NCBI RefSeq assembly: GCF_024435075.2
Contig: NZ_JAMZEG020000001.1
Span: forward strand, 434,001 to 498,000
Origin: Marinomonas maritima
Lineage (GTDB): Bacteria > Pseudomonadota > Gammaproteobacteria > Pseudomonadales > Marinomonadaceae
Direction of reading: 5' to 3'
DNA: 64,000 nt
Of the stretch, positions 25,785-34,678 are shown piece by piece. A program made the position numbers and the translations under genes. A model generated the notes under the pieces. That model ran no database searches. It was given only the letters and a program-made list of their open reading frames with translations, and was not told where the DNA came from. The stretch's first letter is position 1. Each line of letters opens with the position of its first letter.

Positions 25785-26978
25785 ATGATATCAACTTTTT
25801 CTTCTGAGAATACGGTCTCACGTCGTGTTCAATATTTGCGTGTTTTTGTTCTGGGCTTTAGTGCCTTTATTTTTAATACCACGGAGTTTGTTCCGGTTGG
25901 TTTGTTATCAGACATCGCGCAGAGTTTTTCGGTATCGTCGGCTCAAGTGGGTTGGATGTTGACGGTTTATGCTTGGATTGTGGCTTTGATGTCGCTACCT
26001 ATGATGCTGCTGACGCGTAAGCTAGAGCGTAAAACTCTGTTGATATGGCTATTTTCGTTGTTTATTGTCAGCCATATTTTGTCGGTGGTGGCGTGGAATT
26101 TTACGATTTTATTAATCAGCCGGATTGGTATCGCGCTTGCGCACGCGTTGTTTTGGTCTATTACCGCGTCGATTGCGATTCGTGTTGCCCCGCAGGGTAA
26201 GCATACGTTTGCTTTGAGTGTATTGGCGACGGGAACGGGACTTGCAATGGTATTGGGTGTGCCAGCAGGGCGTATTATTGGTCAGTTGTTTGGCTGGCGT
26301 ACTACGTTTGCTTTTATTGCCATTGTCGCTTTAATCATCATGTTGGCTTTATACCGTTTGTTGCCGAGCTTACCCAGTTTGTTTTCAGGCTCGTTGAGCA
26401 AAGTGCCCGAAGTACTGCGCAATCGCGTCTTGCTTGGTATGTATTTGTTTATCTTCATTATTTTCTGCGCCCATTATACGGCTTACAGCTATATTGAACC
26501 GTTTTTAAGCGAGGTAGGCTTTGCGAGTGGCGGTTTTACCACGCTGATTTTGCTGCTGTTTGGTGCGGCGGGGATTGTCGGCAGTATTATGTTTAGCTAC
26601 TTTGGTGAGAAAGCGAACAGCGTGATGATGATTTCAAGCGTCGTAGCAATGTCTTGTTGCATGGCGACCTTGTATTTTGTGGCTGAAAATGCGTCTTTGT
26701 TGATGGTCAGCATTTTGTTCTGGGGCGCATCGATCATGATTATTGGGTTAAGTATGCAGATCCGAGTATTGAATGTGGACCCGATGGCCTCCGATATTAT
26801 TATGTCTTTGTATTCTGGCATTATTAACCTTGGTATTGGAGCGGGTGCGCTGATTGGTGGTCAAATTATCCATTATGCCGGTTTGGCGAACGTTGGCTTT
26901 ACGGGGGCTTTGCTTGGCATGTGTGCGCTTGCGGTGGTGGTGTCTTTATTACGACGAATAAGAGGCGTCGGTGTTTAG
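25785..26978 (+). CDS. sotB: MFS sugar efflux transporter SotB
   Basis: A 397-residue major-facilitator protein with 12 predicted transmembrane helices. It resembles E. coli SotB/YdeA nearly end to end: FIFNTTEFVPVGLLSDIAQSF, QVGWMLTVYAWIVALMSLPMML, SRIGIALAHALFWSITASIAIR, HYTAYSYIEPFL and SGIINLGIGAGALIGGQ. SotB exports arabinose, IPTG and similar sugars. The last 4 bp overlap the convergent diguanylate cyclase gene. The upstream interval contains a widely spaced 7-bp inverted repeat (TGTCCAT/ATGGACA) of unclear meaning. Confidence 0.92.
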   Translation: MISTFSSENTVSRRVQYLRVFVLGFSAFIFNTTEFVPVGLLSDIAQSFSVSSAQVGWMLTVYAWIVALMSLPMMLLTRKLERKTLLIWLFSLFIVSHILSVVAWNFTILLISRIGIALAHALFWSITASIAIRVAPQGKHTFALSVLATGTGLAMVLGVPAGRIIGQLFGWRTTFAFIAIVALIIMLALYRLLPSLPSLFSGSLSKVPEVLRNRVLLGMYLFIFIIFCAHYTAYSYIEPFLSEVGFASGGFTTLILLLFGAAGIVGSIMFSYFGEKANSVMMISSVVAMSCCMATLYFVAENASLLMVSILFWGASIMIIGLSMQIRVLNVDPMASDIIMSLYSGIINLGIGAGALIGGQIIHYAGLANVGFTGALLGMCALAVVVSLLRRIRGVGV

Positions 26979-28651
26979 TTATCTTGCACCTCTTCTATAT
27001 CATCGATATGCGTTGCTCGGTTTCGACCTTGGTTTTTCGAGTAATAAAGCGCAATGTCGGCTTTTTTCATCAGGGTGTCTATGTCGGAGACCTCTCCTTT
27101 GATTCTGGTGGCAACGCCTAGGCTTATTGTGATTCTATCTGAGATCTTGCTCATGCTGTGCTTTATGTTCGCTAAATTTATGGCTTGCATAATATGTTGT
27201 GCAACAAGATTGGCTTCTTTCGCCGTTTTGTTTGGAAGTATGGCGACGAACTCTTCGCCGCCGCAACGGGCAATCATGTTCGTACTGCTTTGAATTGTAT
27301 GACTTAGCATCATCGCAATTTTTTGTAAGGCTTCATCCCCACTAGCATGGCCATACGTGTCGTTGTATTGCTTGAAAAAATCGACGTCTATTAACACAAC
27401 CGACAGGTCGGTTTGGATAACCCTGTCGCTAGACAGTTCGTAGGCCAAGCGTTGGTCAAAAGCGCGTCTGTTCGCTATGTTGGTTAGACTGTCTGTCAAC
27501 GACAGTGTTTTGAGGCGTTGATTTTGCGTATTAATGGTGTCTGAGAATTGATCAAAAGCATGAAACAGTTCATCAATCTCATCCTTACTGGAATGAGAGG
27601 TAACCGGCTCAGCTGTCATATTATGTATTCTTCGAGTCAATATTCTAAGACGCTTTATGGCGTGGGTATAAAGTGCCAGAATGGTACATATCATTGCCGC
27701 CAATAATATAAAACCACCAACAAACCATGCCTCTTGGGTATACACACCATTTGAAAGCGTTAAAATTTTATCTTTCAGGTACTGGTTTTTATTCAGTGAG
27801 AACTGATTTGTAATGTTGCTGTAATCGCTGATTAAGTTTCGAATGAAATGCTCTCTACCACGGGCTCGGCCAATCATTTTTAGATGATTTTCTTGTAACG
27901 CAAGAAGCCCCTGCTCACGTATTAAAAGATTGATTATCGCGGTATTTAATGGAAGTAGTTGTGCTTTTAATGCGGGTGATGTTTCTTCCGAGATAGAGTC
28001 TAAATGGCTCAATTCTAATTCAATCGTGTGTTGTATATCTCGTAGTTCATTGAGTTTGACCGTACTTCCTACTTCGTAGACGAGCATCATCAATTCTAAA
28101 AAAGTCATGTTCCATTTGGTTTTTTGCATTTCATCTAGAGGCGTTTGCCCTATGTGCTCTTTGTACATACTATCCGTTTTGTATTTTAGCTCCGCCAGCT
28201 CTTTTCGTTTTTTTGTGATTTGCTCTGCGACGTCGAGCTTAGTATCAATAAGACGGTTGAGGTTGTTCATTTCCTCTTGAATGGTTTTTAGAAGATGAAA
28301 CTCATTTTGACTGTAGCTGGCTTTGTTGGCTTGCTCTTGGGTTTCATTGAGCTTTTTGTTGACCTCAAACTCCGCAATCCTGCGCTCTACGGGCGTATTG
28401 GATGATGTTAATAGCTCTAGGGCCGACAAAAGTTCACTGGACTTAATCGCGCTTTGATTGGCGTTGGTCATCGCAGGGATAGTATTGAAGGTTAAGTCAT
28501 TTAGTATGGACTGGGTTTGCTCCAATTTTGTTTGTAATAGGGTACCAATACCAATAAAAAGCACGATGACCATCAACAATAAAATAGCCAATTTTTTGAT
28601 TAAGCTGAGTTGTTTATAGCCTGTTTTTTTTATGGGTGACGGTTTATTCAT
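26975..28651 (-). CDS. Membrane diguanylate cyclase paired with a nucleotidase-like protein
   Basis: A 558-residue protein. Transmembrane segment 1 is at about residues 19-40. A long, mostly helical periplasmic domain of about 270 residues follows, then transmembrane segment 2 near 310-332, a HAMP-like segment (HNMTAEPVTSHSSKDEIDEL) and a C-terminal GGDEF domain (about 390-548). The active site reads MIARCGGEEFVAILP and the metal-binding VVLIDVDFFKQYNDTYGH is intact, so it should make c-di-GMP. The RxxD inhibitory site is replaced (STNM). The start lies 2 bp after the stop of the upstream nucleotidase-like gene, so the two are almost certainly co-translated. The periplasmic domain probably receives a signal from that partner. 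Confidence 0.92.
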   Translation of the reverse strand: MNKPSPIKKTGYKQLSLIKKLAILLLMVIVLFIGIGTLLQTKLEQTQSILNDLTFNTIPAMTNANQSAIKSSELLSALELLTSSNTPVERRIAEFEVNKKLNETQEQANKASYSQNEFHLLKTIQEEMNNLNRLIDTKLDVAEQITKKRKELAELKYKTDSMYKEHIGQTPLDEMQKTKWNMTFLELMMLVYEVGSTVKLNELRDIQHTIELELSHLDSISEETSPALKAQLLPLNTAIINLLIREQGLLALQENHLKMIGRARGREHFIRNLISDYSNITNQFSLNKNQYLKDKILTLSNGVYTQEAWFVGGFILLAAMICTILALYTHAIKRLRILTRRIHNMTAEPVTSHSSKDEIDELFHAFDQFSDTINTQNQRLKTLSLTDSLTNIANRRAFDQRLAYELSSDRVIQTDLSVVLIDVDFFKQYNDTYGHASGDEALQKIAMMLSHTIQSSTNMIARCGGEEFVAILPNKTAKEANLVAQHIMQAINLANIKHSMSKISDRITISLGVATRIKGEVSDIDTLMKKADIALYYSKNQGRNRATHIDDIEEVQDN

Positions 28652-28653
28652 AT

Positions 28654-30177
28654 TTAATCTTTTGTTGAAATATCGAGTATTCGTCCATCTGTTTTTGGAG
28701 CGATCATTTTTAGTTCCTGAATCTTTTCTGCTATTAAGTCAGGTAACGTGAAATTGGGGTTCTGTTGATGGTTAAGCACGTTACTGTTTATAAACATTGT
28801 ATACCCATCTCCGCCATTAAGTAGGTAATCTAGGGTAGCAACTTTGTAAGTCTTTGTTGGGCTGAGTAGTTTATTGTTTAAGGTAACTAAGAGTAAGCGT
28901 TCTCCCGCTGGACGTGTTGCATCGTATTTGATTTTAATGCCAGAAATTTGAAGGTATTGTCCGCTTGTTGAGTCTATTCCGCTTAAGCCATGTTCTAACG
29001 CTGCCGTTATTTGTTGTCCTGTTGCTTCTATTAATTTGAGTGTGTTTCGATAGGGCATCATGGTTCTGATGTCTTTTCTGGTCAGTATGGTGCCTGCTGG
29101 AAAAATGGCATCGCCGCGGAGGGTTCCACTGTTTATTAAGCTGAGATCAGCGCTGGTAAACTGTTTTAGGGTGTCCGCCACAAAGTCTGCAAAGCCATTT
29201 TCGGCGGTGCGTAGCGTTTCTCTGCGTAAATCAATCGGCGTGGTAGTCTCCCCCAATACGTCTGCAAGAAGAGTATTGAGTTGGCGAGCGTATTCCTGTT
29301 CTTGCTTAAAAACAGAAAGCTTAGGTGAGACAGCGGTTAAGTCGATTTCTGAGTATTTGATTTTTAAGCTTTTTTTGAGATTGGCTGGTTGCCAGCTGAG
29401 TTGTATGACGGCCGTATGCGCTTTGTCTTTTACAATGATGTTGCGTGGGTGATGGGGTAGTCCTTGATAAGGGCCAAGTTTAAAGTTTTGATCTTTATGG
29501 AGTGTAAGATCCACTGTGCCTTTTTGTAATAGCCGGTCAAAAACAGCGGTATAAACAGAATAATGTAAGACAATCAGATCGGCCCCTTGAGCTTTTAATT
29601 CAATGACGGCTTTGATGATGGCTTTCTCTGGTGAAGTCACTTCGATTCGATCGGTTGGGTACTTATTGACAACATCAGGGTCTAGAACCGAAATAAAGCC
29701 CAACGTTATAGCATCTGTTTTTAAGATAGCGTGCGTTTGTATTCCTTCAGGAGGTCGATAAGTCAGTGGGTCGTATAGGTTGCTTGAAACAATAGGGAAC
29801 GATGCCTCATAAGTGCGTAAAATGAGTTCATCTTCTTGATGGCTTAATTCACGTTTTGAAATGCCCATTACGTTTGGTTGAAGGCTGTTCAATATATCAA
29901 TGATATGCGCACCCCTGTCTATTGTTGAAAGGATGCTTGGTCCTAAGCTTTCTCCTCCAAAAATAAACAAAGTATCGGGGTCTTTTTTTCTGTACAGATC
30001 GATGACGCTTGCTAATTGAGCGTAGTTGCCGCTTTTTGAGTCGTTTACTATGGGCATTTCAGCATCAAAAATAATGGTAGCGCTTTGCTCTGCAAAGACC
30101 ATGCTGTTCATTGCTAAACCGAGTATCAGGAGTAGCTTTAATGGTATTTGTTGTAAGAACAGAGGTTTGATCATCAT
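28654..30177 (-). CDS. 5'-nucleotidase-like periplasmic protein with degenerate metal site
   Basis: A 507-residue exported homologue of UshA-type nucleotidases. A signal peptide (residues 1-26, ending MVFAEQ) is followed by a metallophosphatase-like N-terminal domain and a C-terminal 5'-nucleotidase domain. The C-terminal substrate domain looks normal: LINSGTLRGD, MMPYRNTLKLIEATG, YLQISGIKIKYD and LLNGGDGYTMF. The N-terminal metal motifs are lost: DxH is FDAEM, the GGD motif is GGES, GNHE is GISKREL, and the late His motifs are LHYSVY and LHKDQN. It is therefore unlikely to hydrolyse nucleotides and may bind a ligand. I chose the ATG at 30177 so the protein begins with the signal peptide. The cyclase gene follows after 2 bp. 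Confidence 0.87.
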   Translation of the reverse strand: MMIKPLFLQQIPLKLLLILGLAMNSMVFAEQSATIIFDAEMPIVNDSKSGNYAQLASVIDLYRKKDPDTLFIFGGESLGPSILSTIDRGAHIIDILNSLQPNVMGISKRELSHQEDELILRTYEASFPIVSSNLYDPLTYRPPEGIQTHAILKTDAITLGFISVLDPDVVNKYPTDRIEVTSPEKAIIKAVIELKAQGADLIVLHYSVYTAVFDRLLQKGTVDLTLHKDQNFKLGPYQGLPHHPRNIIVKDKAHTAVIQLSWQPANLKKSLKIKYSEIDLTAVSPKLSVFKQEQEYARQLNTLLADVLGETTTPIDLRRETLRTAENGFADFVADTLKQFTSADLSLINSGTLRGDAIFPAGTILTRKDIRTMMPYRNTLKLIEATGQQITAALEHGLSGIDSTSGQYLQISGIKIKYDATRPAGERLLLVTLNNKLLSPTKTYKVATLDYLLNGGDGYTMFINSNVLNHQQNPNFTLPDLIAEKIQELKMIAPKTDGRILDISTKD

Positions 30178-30440
30178 GAAGACTGTCCATATTGTGTGGC
30201 TTGTTAATAGGATATTGTAGCTGTCTTTCCATGAAATCGAGTCAACTTTGCACATCGTTGACGTATTTCACTCTGAGTTAAAACGAAAGGATTTCATATA
30301 AACAAAAATTATAGTAGGGACTGGCAGCCTCTGGTTGCAAAAGCGGGCACACATTATTTTGCGAGGTTGAAGCAGTGGGGCGTCGTTGTTGATGACGAGC
30401 TGATTCTTTCATTATCGTCCGTTAGGCTATATTTTTTGTC

Positions 30441-31577
30441 TTACATTAGAGGAGGATTTCCTGATAATTGAAAGCTTTTCTTGGCGATAGAGTGACCATT
30501 AATACTAATTTCTACCTCATGCAATCCGTCGTAATAGACTCTTGTTGTGATGATTTTGAACGGGTGTTTTTTTGCCATCGTGAGACGATTGTGAGCTGCT
30601 AACGTGATTTTCTTCCATTTAAATACCTTGGGTGAGGTCGTGCCGTTTTTCTTTTGATGATGAATAATGTAGTCAATCATCAAGGTTTGCTCATGATCGC
30701 CCGCAGATTCTATTTCGAGGGTAAACTCTAGGTTTCCATTCAAAATAACCTGCTCAGAATGTATTGTCAGTGCGTTGTTTTCTAGTTGTGGCTTACCATA
30801 ACCAAACGTGGTTAAAACCTTATTATTGCCTTGTTTAAGCAGAGTTCGACAAGCATGACGAATGAGCTTCGTGCGATTTTTATCGGCGCCTTTCATCCAT
30901 CGTTCAGCAATATCGGCTACAAGGTCAGGGTGATCTTTAGCGATGTCATTGAGATTGTTGGCGACAGAGCGACGTACGTATTCTTCTGGGTCGTCTTTTA
31001 GTTTTTCGAGCAGTGCAATGACGGGTGAAGGATCTTTAATAAACGCTGGCAATTGCATCGCCCAAGGCAAGCGAGGGCGAGTGCCTTCAGATATCAAGCG
31101 TCGCACATGTTTATTATCATCTAAAAGCCAACTATTGAGTGCCGCGAGTGTTTTTTCTGGTGCGGATAATAAAAAAAATCGAATGCTAAATTCAGACGTA
31201 AATCGGCTGGTCATGGCTTTTAGTAAAACCATTGAAAAGTCATGATGCTCAAGACCATGACGTCCCACGTAATCGCCCATTGGCATAATCGACCAGCCTG
31301 AAATACCACTACCGCTTGCTTCTGAGTTTGAATCGTCGGTTTCTGGGGCCAAGCTGGCGAGTAAAATTTGCCCTGCTTTTTCAAAGTCAGTCGGTAAATA
31401 TTGGCTCATGACCTCGGTGATTTGTTGCGATCGAGCTTTTAGTTCCAACGTCTCAAGCTGATCAATCGCGGCGGCGACAAAACCTGCTTTATCAAATTCC
31501 CTCGAATGACGTTGAAAGTGCTCAGCCATGTCGTTAATAACGTGCTGGTTAAAAAGGTTCTTAAATGGTTCTGGCAT
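30441..31577 (-). CDS. AlkC-type DNA alkylation repair glycosylase (HEAT-like repeats, Ig-like tail)
   Basis: A 378-residue cytoplasmic protein of the HEAT-like-repeat DNA glycosylase superfamily, which removes alkylated bases such as 3-methyladenine or 3-methylcytosine. Helical repeats occupy residues 1-270, including GWSIMPMGDYVGRHGLEH, SEFSIRFFLL, HVRRLISEGTRPRLPWA and EEYVRRSVANNLNDIAKDHPD. The C-terminal 100 residues look like a beta-sandwich (FTLEIESAGDHEQTLMIDYI to KKSFQLSG), as described for AlkC. It is divergent from an asparaginase gene that is followed by a second repair-glycosylase family member. Confidence 0.85.
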   Translation of the reverse strand: MPEPFKNLFNQHVINDMAEHFQRHSREFDKAGFVAAAIDQLETLELKARSQQITEVMSQYLPTDFEKAGQILLASLAPETDDSNSEASGSGISGWSIMPMGDYVGRHGLEHHDFSMVLLKAMTSRFTSEFSIRFFLLSAPEKTLAALNSWLLDDNKHVRRLISEGTRPRLPWAMQLPAFIKDPSPVIALLEKLKDDPEEYVRRSVANNLNDIAKDHPDLVADIAERWMKGADKNRTKLIRHACRTLLKQGNNKVLTTFGYGKPQLENNALTIHSEQVILNGNLEFTLEIESAGDHEQTLMIDYIIHHQKKNGTTSPKVFKWKKITLAAHNRLTMAKKHPFKIITTRVYYDGLHEVEISINGHSIAKKSFQLSGNPPLM

Positions 31578-31625
31578 GTCTTTCGTTTCCTACGAAGTAA
31601 AGAGAGGCAACAATATAACGGGTAA

Positions 31626-31645
31626 TACTGTCAGTTACTGTCAGT
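31626..31645. repeat. Perfect tandem 10-bp repeat in the alkC-asparaginase intergenic region
   Basis: TACTGTCAGT occurs twice back to back, about 50 bp upstream of alkC and 155 bp upstream of the asparaginase gene. A 10-bp period places both copies on one face of the helix, as in some regulator binding sites. Confidence 0.5.
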
Positions 31646-31799
31646 ATAAAAAAGAGCGTCGTACTATGTCGCCTTTTCTTGAAAAAGTGAGCCAAGGTCA
31701 TTTCATACCGTGTGGTTTTTTCTTGTTCTTGTATCGTTTTATCAGTAAGTTCAACCTAGTTTTTTAAGAAAGTCTTTTTTTAGGTAAAGGAGTAATAGA

Positions 31800-32798
31800 A
31801 TGCAGCACGATTCTCTTTCCGTCCAAATAAGCCGCGGCGGTATTGTTGAAAGTGAGCATCATATTAAAGCCGTTATTGTCTCAAGTACGGGCGATGTGGT
31901 GGAATCTTGGGGCGATGTCGATGCGTTGGTTTACCCGCGCAGTGCAATAAAAGCCATGCAAGCACTCGCTTTTATTGAGATGGGCGGAGCCGAGAAATTT
32001 GCTTTTAGCGACGAGGAAATTGCCATCTGCTGCGCCTCCCATAATGGCGAGCCAGAGCATGTGGCAACAGTGCAAAGCATGTTGGATAAGCTGGCATCGC
32101 CTGAAACCGACTTTGAATGCGGTTGCCACTGGCCAATGCGAGTCGAGGCAGGCTATGTGCTAGCAGGTGAAGGAAAAACGCCCAATCAATTGCATAATAA
32201 TTGCTCTGGCAAACACGCGGGTATGCTGGGGTTAGCAAAATTACTCGATGTTGCACCGCATGGTTACATCGGCATTGATCATCCCGTACAGAAAAAAATA
32301 GCCGATACGATGGCGCAGATGTGCGAATACGATTACACCACTGCGCCTTGGTCGCCAGATGGTTGCTCCGCACCAACGTGGGCAATGCCACTGACGAATC
32401 TTGCCTTAGCCTTTGCCAAATTTTCGAGCCCTGAGGGCTTATCAGCAGAACGACAGCAAGCCTGTAAAACCTTATATGACGCCGTGGTGAAACACCCTTT
32501 TATGGTGGCGGGAACAGAACGTTACTGCACAGGCATGATGAGAGTATTACAGCAACGCGTTTTTCTCAAAGTGGGCGCCGAAGGCGTTTATGTTGCTGCG
32601 ATTCCTGAGCTAAAACTTGGTATTGCGTTAAAGTGCGAAGATGGCGCGGTTCGTGCCGCCGAGTCGGTGATGACAGCGTTATTGGACCATGTTGGCATTA
32701 CGTCTTTTGTGCCTGAGGACATCATGCAGAGATATCGTTCTGTTACCTTGAAGAACTGGGAAAAGCGCACAACTGGCGCGATTGTTTGCCAAATCTGA
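31800..32798 (+). CDS. Asparaginase (rhizobial/AnsA-like type II family)
   Basis: A 332-residue enzyme of the PF06089 asparaginase family (Rhizobium etli type), which is unrelated to E. coli AnsA and AnsB. Diagnostic blocks are SRGGIVESEHHIKAV, DALVYPRSAIKAMQAL, CCASHNGEPEHV, NNCSGKHAGMLGLAK, DGCSAPTWAMPL and the C-terminal LKCEDGAVRAAE. It hydrolyses asparagine to aspartate and ammonia and has no signal peptide. AAAGGAG lies 7 nt before the ATG. The YcaQ-type gene starts about 33 bp downstream, so the two may form one transcript. Confidence 0.92.
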   Translation: MQHDSLSVQISRGGIVESEHHIKAVIVSSTGDVVESWGDVDALVYPRSAIKAMQALAFIEMGGAEKFAFSDEEIAICCASHNGEPEHVATVQSMLDKLASPETDFECGCHWPMRVEAGYVLAGEGKTPNQLHNNCSGKHAGMLGLAKLLDVAPHGYIGIDHPVQKKIADTMAQMCEYDYTTAPWSPDGCSAPTWAMPLTNLALAFAKFSSPEGLSAERQQACKTLYDAVVKHPFMVAGTERYCTGMMRVLQQRVFLKVGAEGVYVAAIPELKLGIALKCEDGAVRAAESVMTALLDHVGITSFVPEDIMQRYRSVTLKNWEKRTTGAIVCQI

Positions 32799-32831
32799 TT
32801 TGTTAAATGTTTAACAAGGCTCCGTTAAACC

Positions 32832-34058
32832 ATGATTAAACTCACGTCTTCTAAAGATTTGTCTCGCCTTCGACGTCTGGCTTTGTCGTCGCAAGGTTTG
32901 TTGCAAGCTCAGCCGTTTGGTAGCGGCTTGGCCGGTGCGCGTAAGGCGTTTGATCATTTAGGTTATGTGCAGATCGATACGATTTCGGTGGTGGAACGGG
33001 CGCATCACCATGTGCTTCATTCTAGAGTGCCTAAGTTTGATCCTTCGATGATGAATAAGCTGTTAATTGAGGGCGATATTTTCGAATATTGGTCTCACGC
33101 GGCAGCGTTTCTTCCTATTGATGATTTTCGTTTTTCTCTTCCTTATAAGCACGCGATTAAAAGTGGTCAAACTCATTGGAATAAAAGTCCTGATAGAAAA
33201 CTGATGGCGGAACTGTTGGGTCGTGTTCGTACGGAAGGGCCGTTGCGTTCCCGAGACGTCGAAACCAAAGTCAGTAATCGCGCAGGCTGGTGGGACTGGA
33301 AACCAGCGAAGAAAGCGCTGGAACAGTTGTTCATGGAAGGTGATCTAATGGTAAAGGATCGCGTTGGTTTTCAAAAAAACTACGATTTAACCGAGCGAGT
33401 TTTACCCTCTTCCACCAACGTAACTATGCCGAGTATGGAAGAATTTGTGACGCACATGGTCGATCAACAACTTCGTTGTCATGGGGTGGTATCACTGAAG
33501 GGGTTAACCTACTTACGTCGTGATACAGCGCTGCGTAATGCCGTAAAGTCTTTGGTTAACGAGCGTTTAGCGCAAGGCACGTTAGAGCAAATTCAGCTTA
33601 GTAGCGGAGAAGTGTATTTTATAGAAACCGGTGCGCTTGAGCGTCGCTTGCCAAATTTGAGCAACCGCCTGCAGATTTTGTCACCATTCGATAACAGCGT
33701 TATTCAACGTGATCGGCTCAAACATCTATTTCAATATGATTACCAGATCGAATGTTATGTGCCAGAAACCAAGAGGAAGTATGGCTACTTTTCTTTACCG
33801 CTGCTTTTTCGGGGAGAATTTATTGGACGAATGGATTGTAAAGCGCATCGCAAAATTCGTTTGCTAGAAATAAAATTTCTGCACTTAGAATCAAGCTTCG
33901 AACAAAAAAGCGTCGATAATGATCAGCTCATTGGTGCTTTTATTGACGCCATTGATTCGTTTCGTCAATTTCAGCAATGTGATTCGGTGTCATTAACGAC
34001 GCTTTCCTCAACAGCGTTGGCTGTGCCTCTGCGAACCGCGTTGAAATTGCTAGATTAG
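32832..34058 (+). CDS. YcaQ/AlkX-type winged-helix DNA glycosylase
   Basis: A 408-residue protein of the HTH_42 family. E. coli YcaQ (AlkX) and Streptomyces AlkZ unhook interstrand DNA crosslinks and remove bulky alkyl adducts. The catalytic-region motif is QID within GYVQIDTISVVERAHHHVL (residues about 45-63), matching the QxD form of YcaQ rather than the QxQ form of AlkZ. Winged-helix segments follow (LLGRVRTEGPLRSRDVE, WDWKPAKKALEQLFMEGDLMV), and the C-terminus has LQILSPFDNSVIQRDRL. It may be co-transcribed with the asparaginase gene. It ends exactly against the convergent Lrp-type gene. Confidence 0.87.
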   Translation: MIKLTSSKDLSRLRRLALSSQGLLQAQPFGSGLAGARKAFDHLGYVQIDTISVVERAHHHVLHSRVPKFDPSMMNKLLIEGDIFEYWSHAAAFLPIDDFRFSLPYKHAIKSGQTHWNKSPDRKLMAELLGRVRTEGPLRSRDVETKVSNRAGWWDWKPAKKALEQLFMEGDLMVKDRVGFQKNYDLTERVLPSSTNVTMPSMEEFVTHMVDQQLRCHGVVSLKGLTYLRRDTALRNAVKSLVNERLAQGTLEQIQLSSGEVYFIETGALERRLPNLSNRLQILSPFDNSVIQRDRLKHLFQYDYQIECYVPETKRKYGYFSLPLLFRGEFIGRMDCKAHRKIRLLEIKFLHLESSFEQKSVDNDQLIGAFIDAIDSFRQFQQCDSVSLTTLSSTALAVPLRTALKLLD

Positions 34059-34532
34059 TTAGCGGATCTCGTCGCTCAAGTTAATCTGTGTGGTGGTTTT
34101 TACGGTTCGAAGCGAAACCGAGGTTTGAAACTTTCGAATGTTCGTGTCTGTGTGGATAACTTGATCAACAAATCGTTCGTAAGCTTGAATGTCTGGCACG
34201 ATGACGATCATCATAAAGTCGTAACTACCGGTTATTTGGTAGCAGTGTCTTACTTCTGGGGCGTTGCTTATGGCTCGTTTAAAATCGTCGTATATCTCTT
34301 TGCGATCACGCTCCATTTCTACTGATACCAATAAGGTCAGCTTATTGCCGGTCAACTCTGGGTTCACAAGGGAAACATCCCCGACAATAATGCTGTCATC
34401 TCTGAGCCGCTTTACTCTCTTGTGGCAAGCCGGAGGTGACAAGCCGACTTCTTCAGCCAACTCAACATTCGCGATACGGTTATTACGCTGTAAAATAGTT
34501 AAGATTTTTCGGTCTAAATTGTCTATTTCCAT
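34059..34532 (-). CDS. Lrp/AsnC-family transcriptional regulator
   Basis: A 157-residue regulator with an N-terminal winged helix-turn-helix (DRKILTILQRNNRIANVELAE, GLSPPACHKRVKRLRD) and a C-terminal RAM effector domain (LTLLVSVEM through HCYQITGSYDFMMIVIVPDI). Such proteins form octamers that respond to amino acids. It is divergent from a nucleoside-recognition/Gate membrane protein gene, the likely target. The intergenic DNA carries an inverted repeat, TTTCTTAT/ATAAGAAA. Confidence 0.93.
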   Translation of the reverse strand: MEIDNLDRKILTILQRNNRIANVELAEEVGLSPPACHKRVKRLRDDSIIVGDVSLVNPELTGNKLTLLVSVEMERDRKEIYDDFKRAISNAPEVRHCYQITGSYDFMMIVIVPDIQAYERFVDQVIHTDTNIRKFQTSVSLRTVKTTTQINLSDEIR

Positions 34533-34566
34533 ACATTTCTCAATATTGGTATTTTTCGATATAAAG

Positions 34567-34592
34567 TTTCTTATGATATTTAAAATAAGAAA
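34567..34592. promoter_or_regulatory. Candidate Lrp-type operator
   Basis: Inverted repeat TTTCTTAT (34567-34574) and ATAAGAAA (34585-34592) with a 10-nt AT-rich spacer, between the divergent Lrp-type and Gate-domain genes. AT-rich dyads are typical Lrp/AsnC targets. Confidence 0.4.
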
Positions 34593-34678
34593 TAATAGTA
34601 TCTTTTTTGAGTTAAATTAAGCGACATATTTCCATCGATGTGCATAAAATTTGTTGCATTATTTTGGAGAACAAGACG

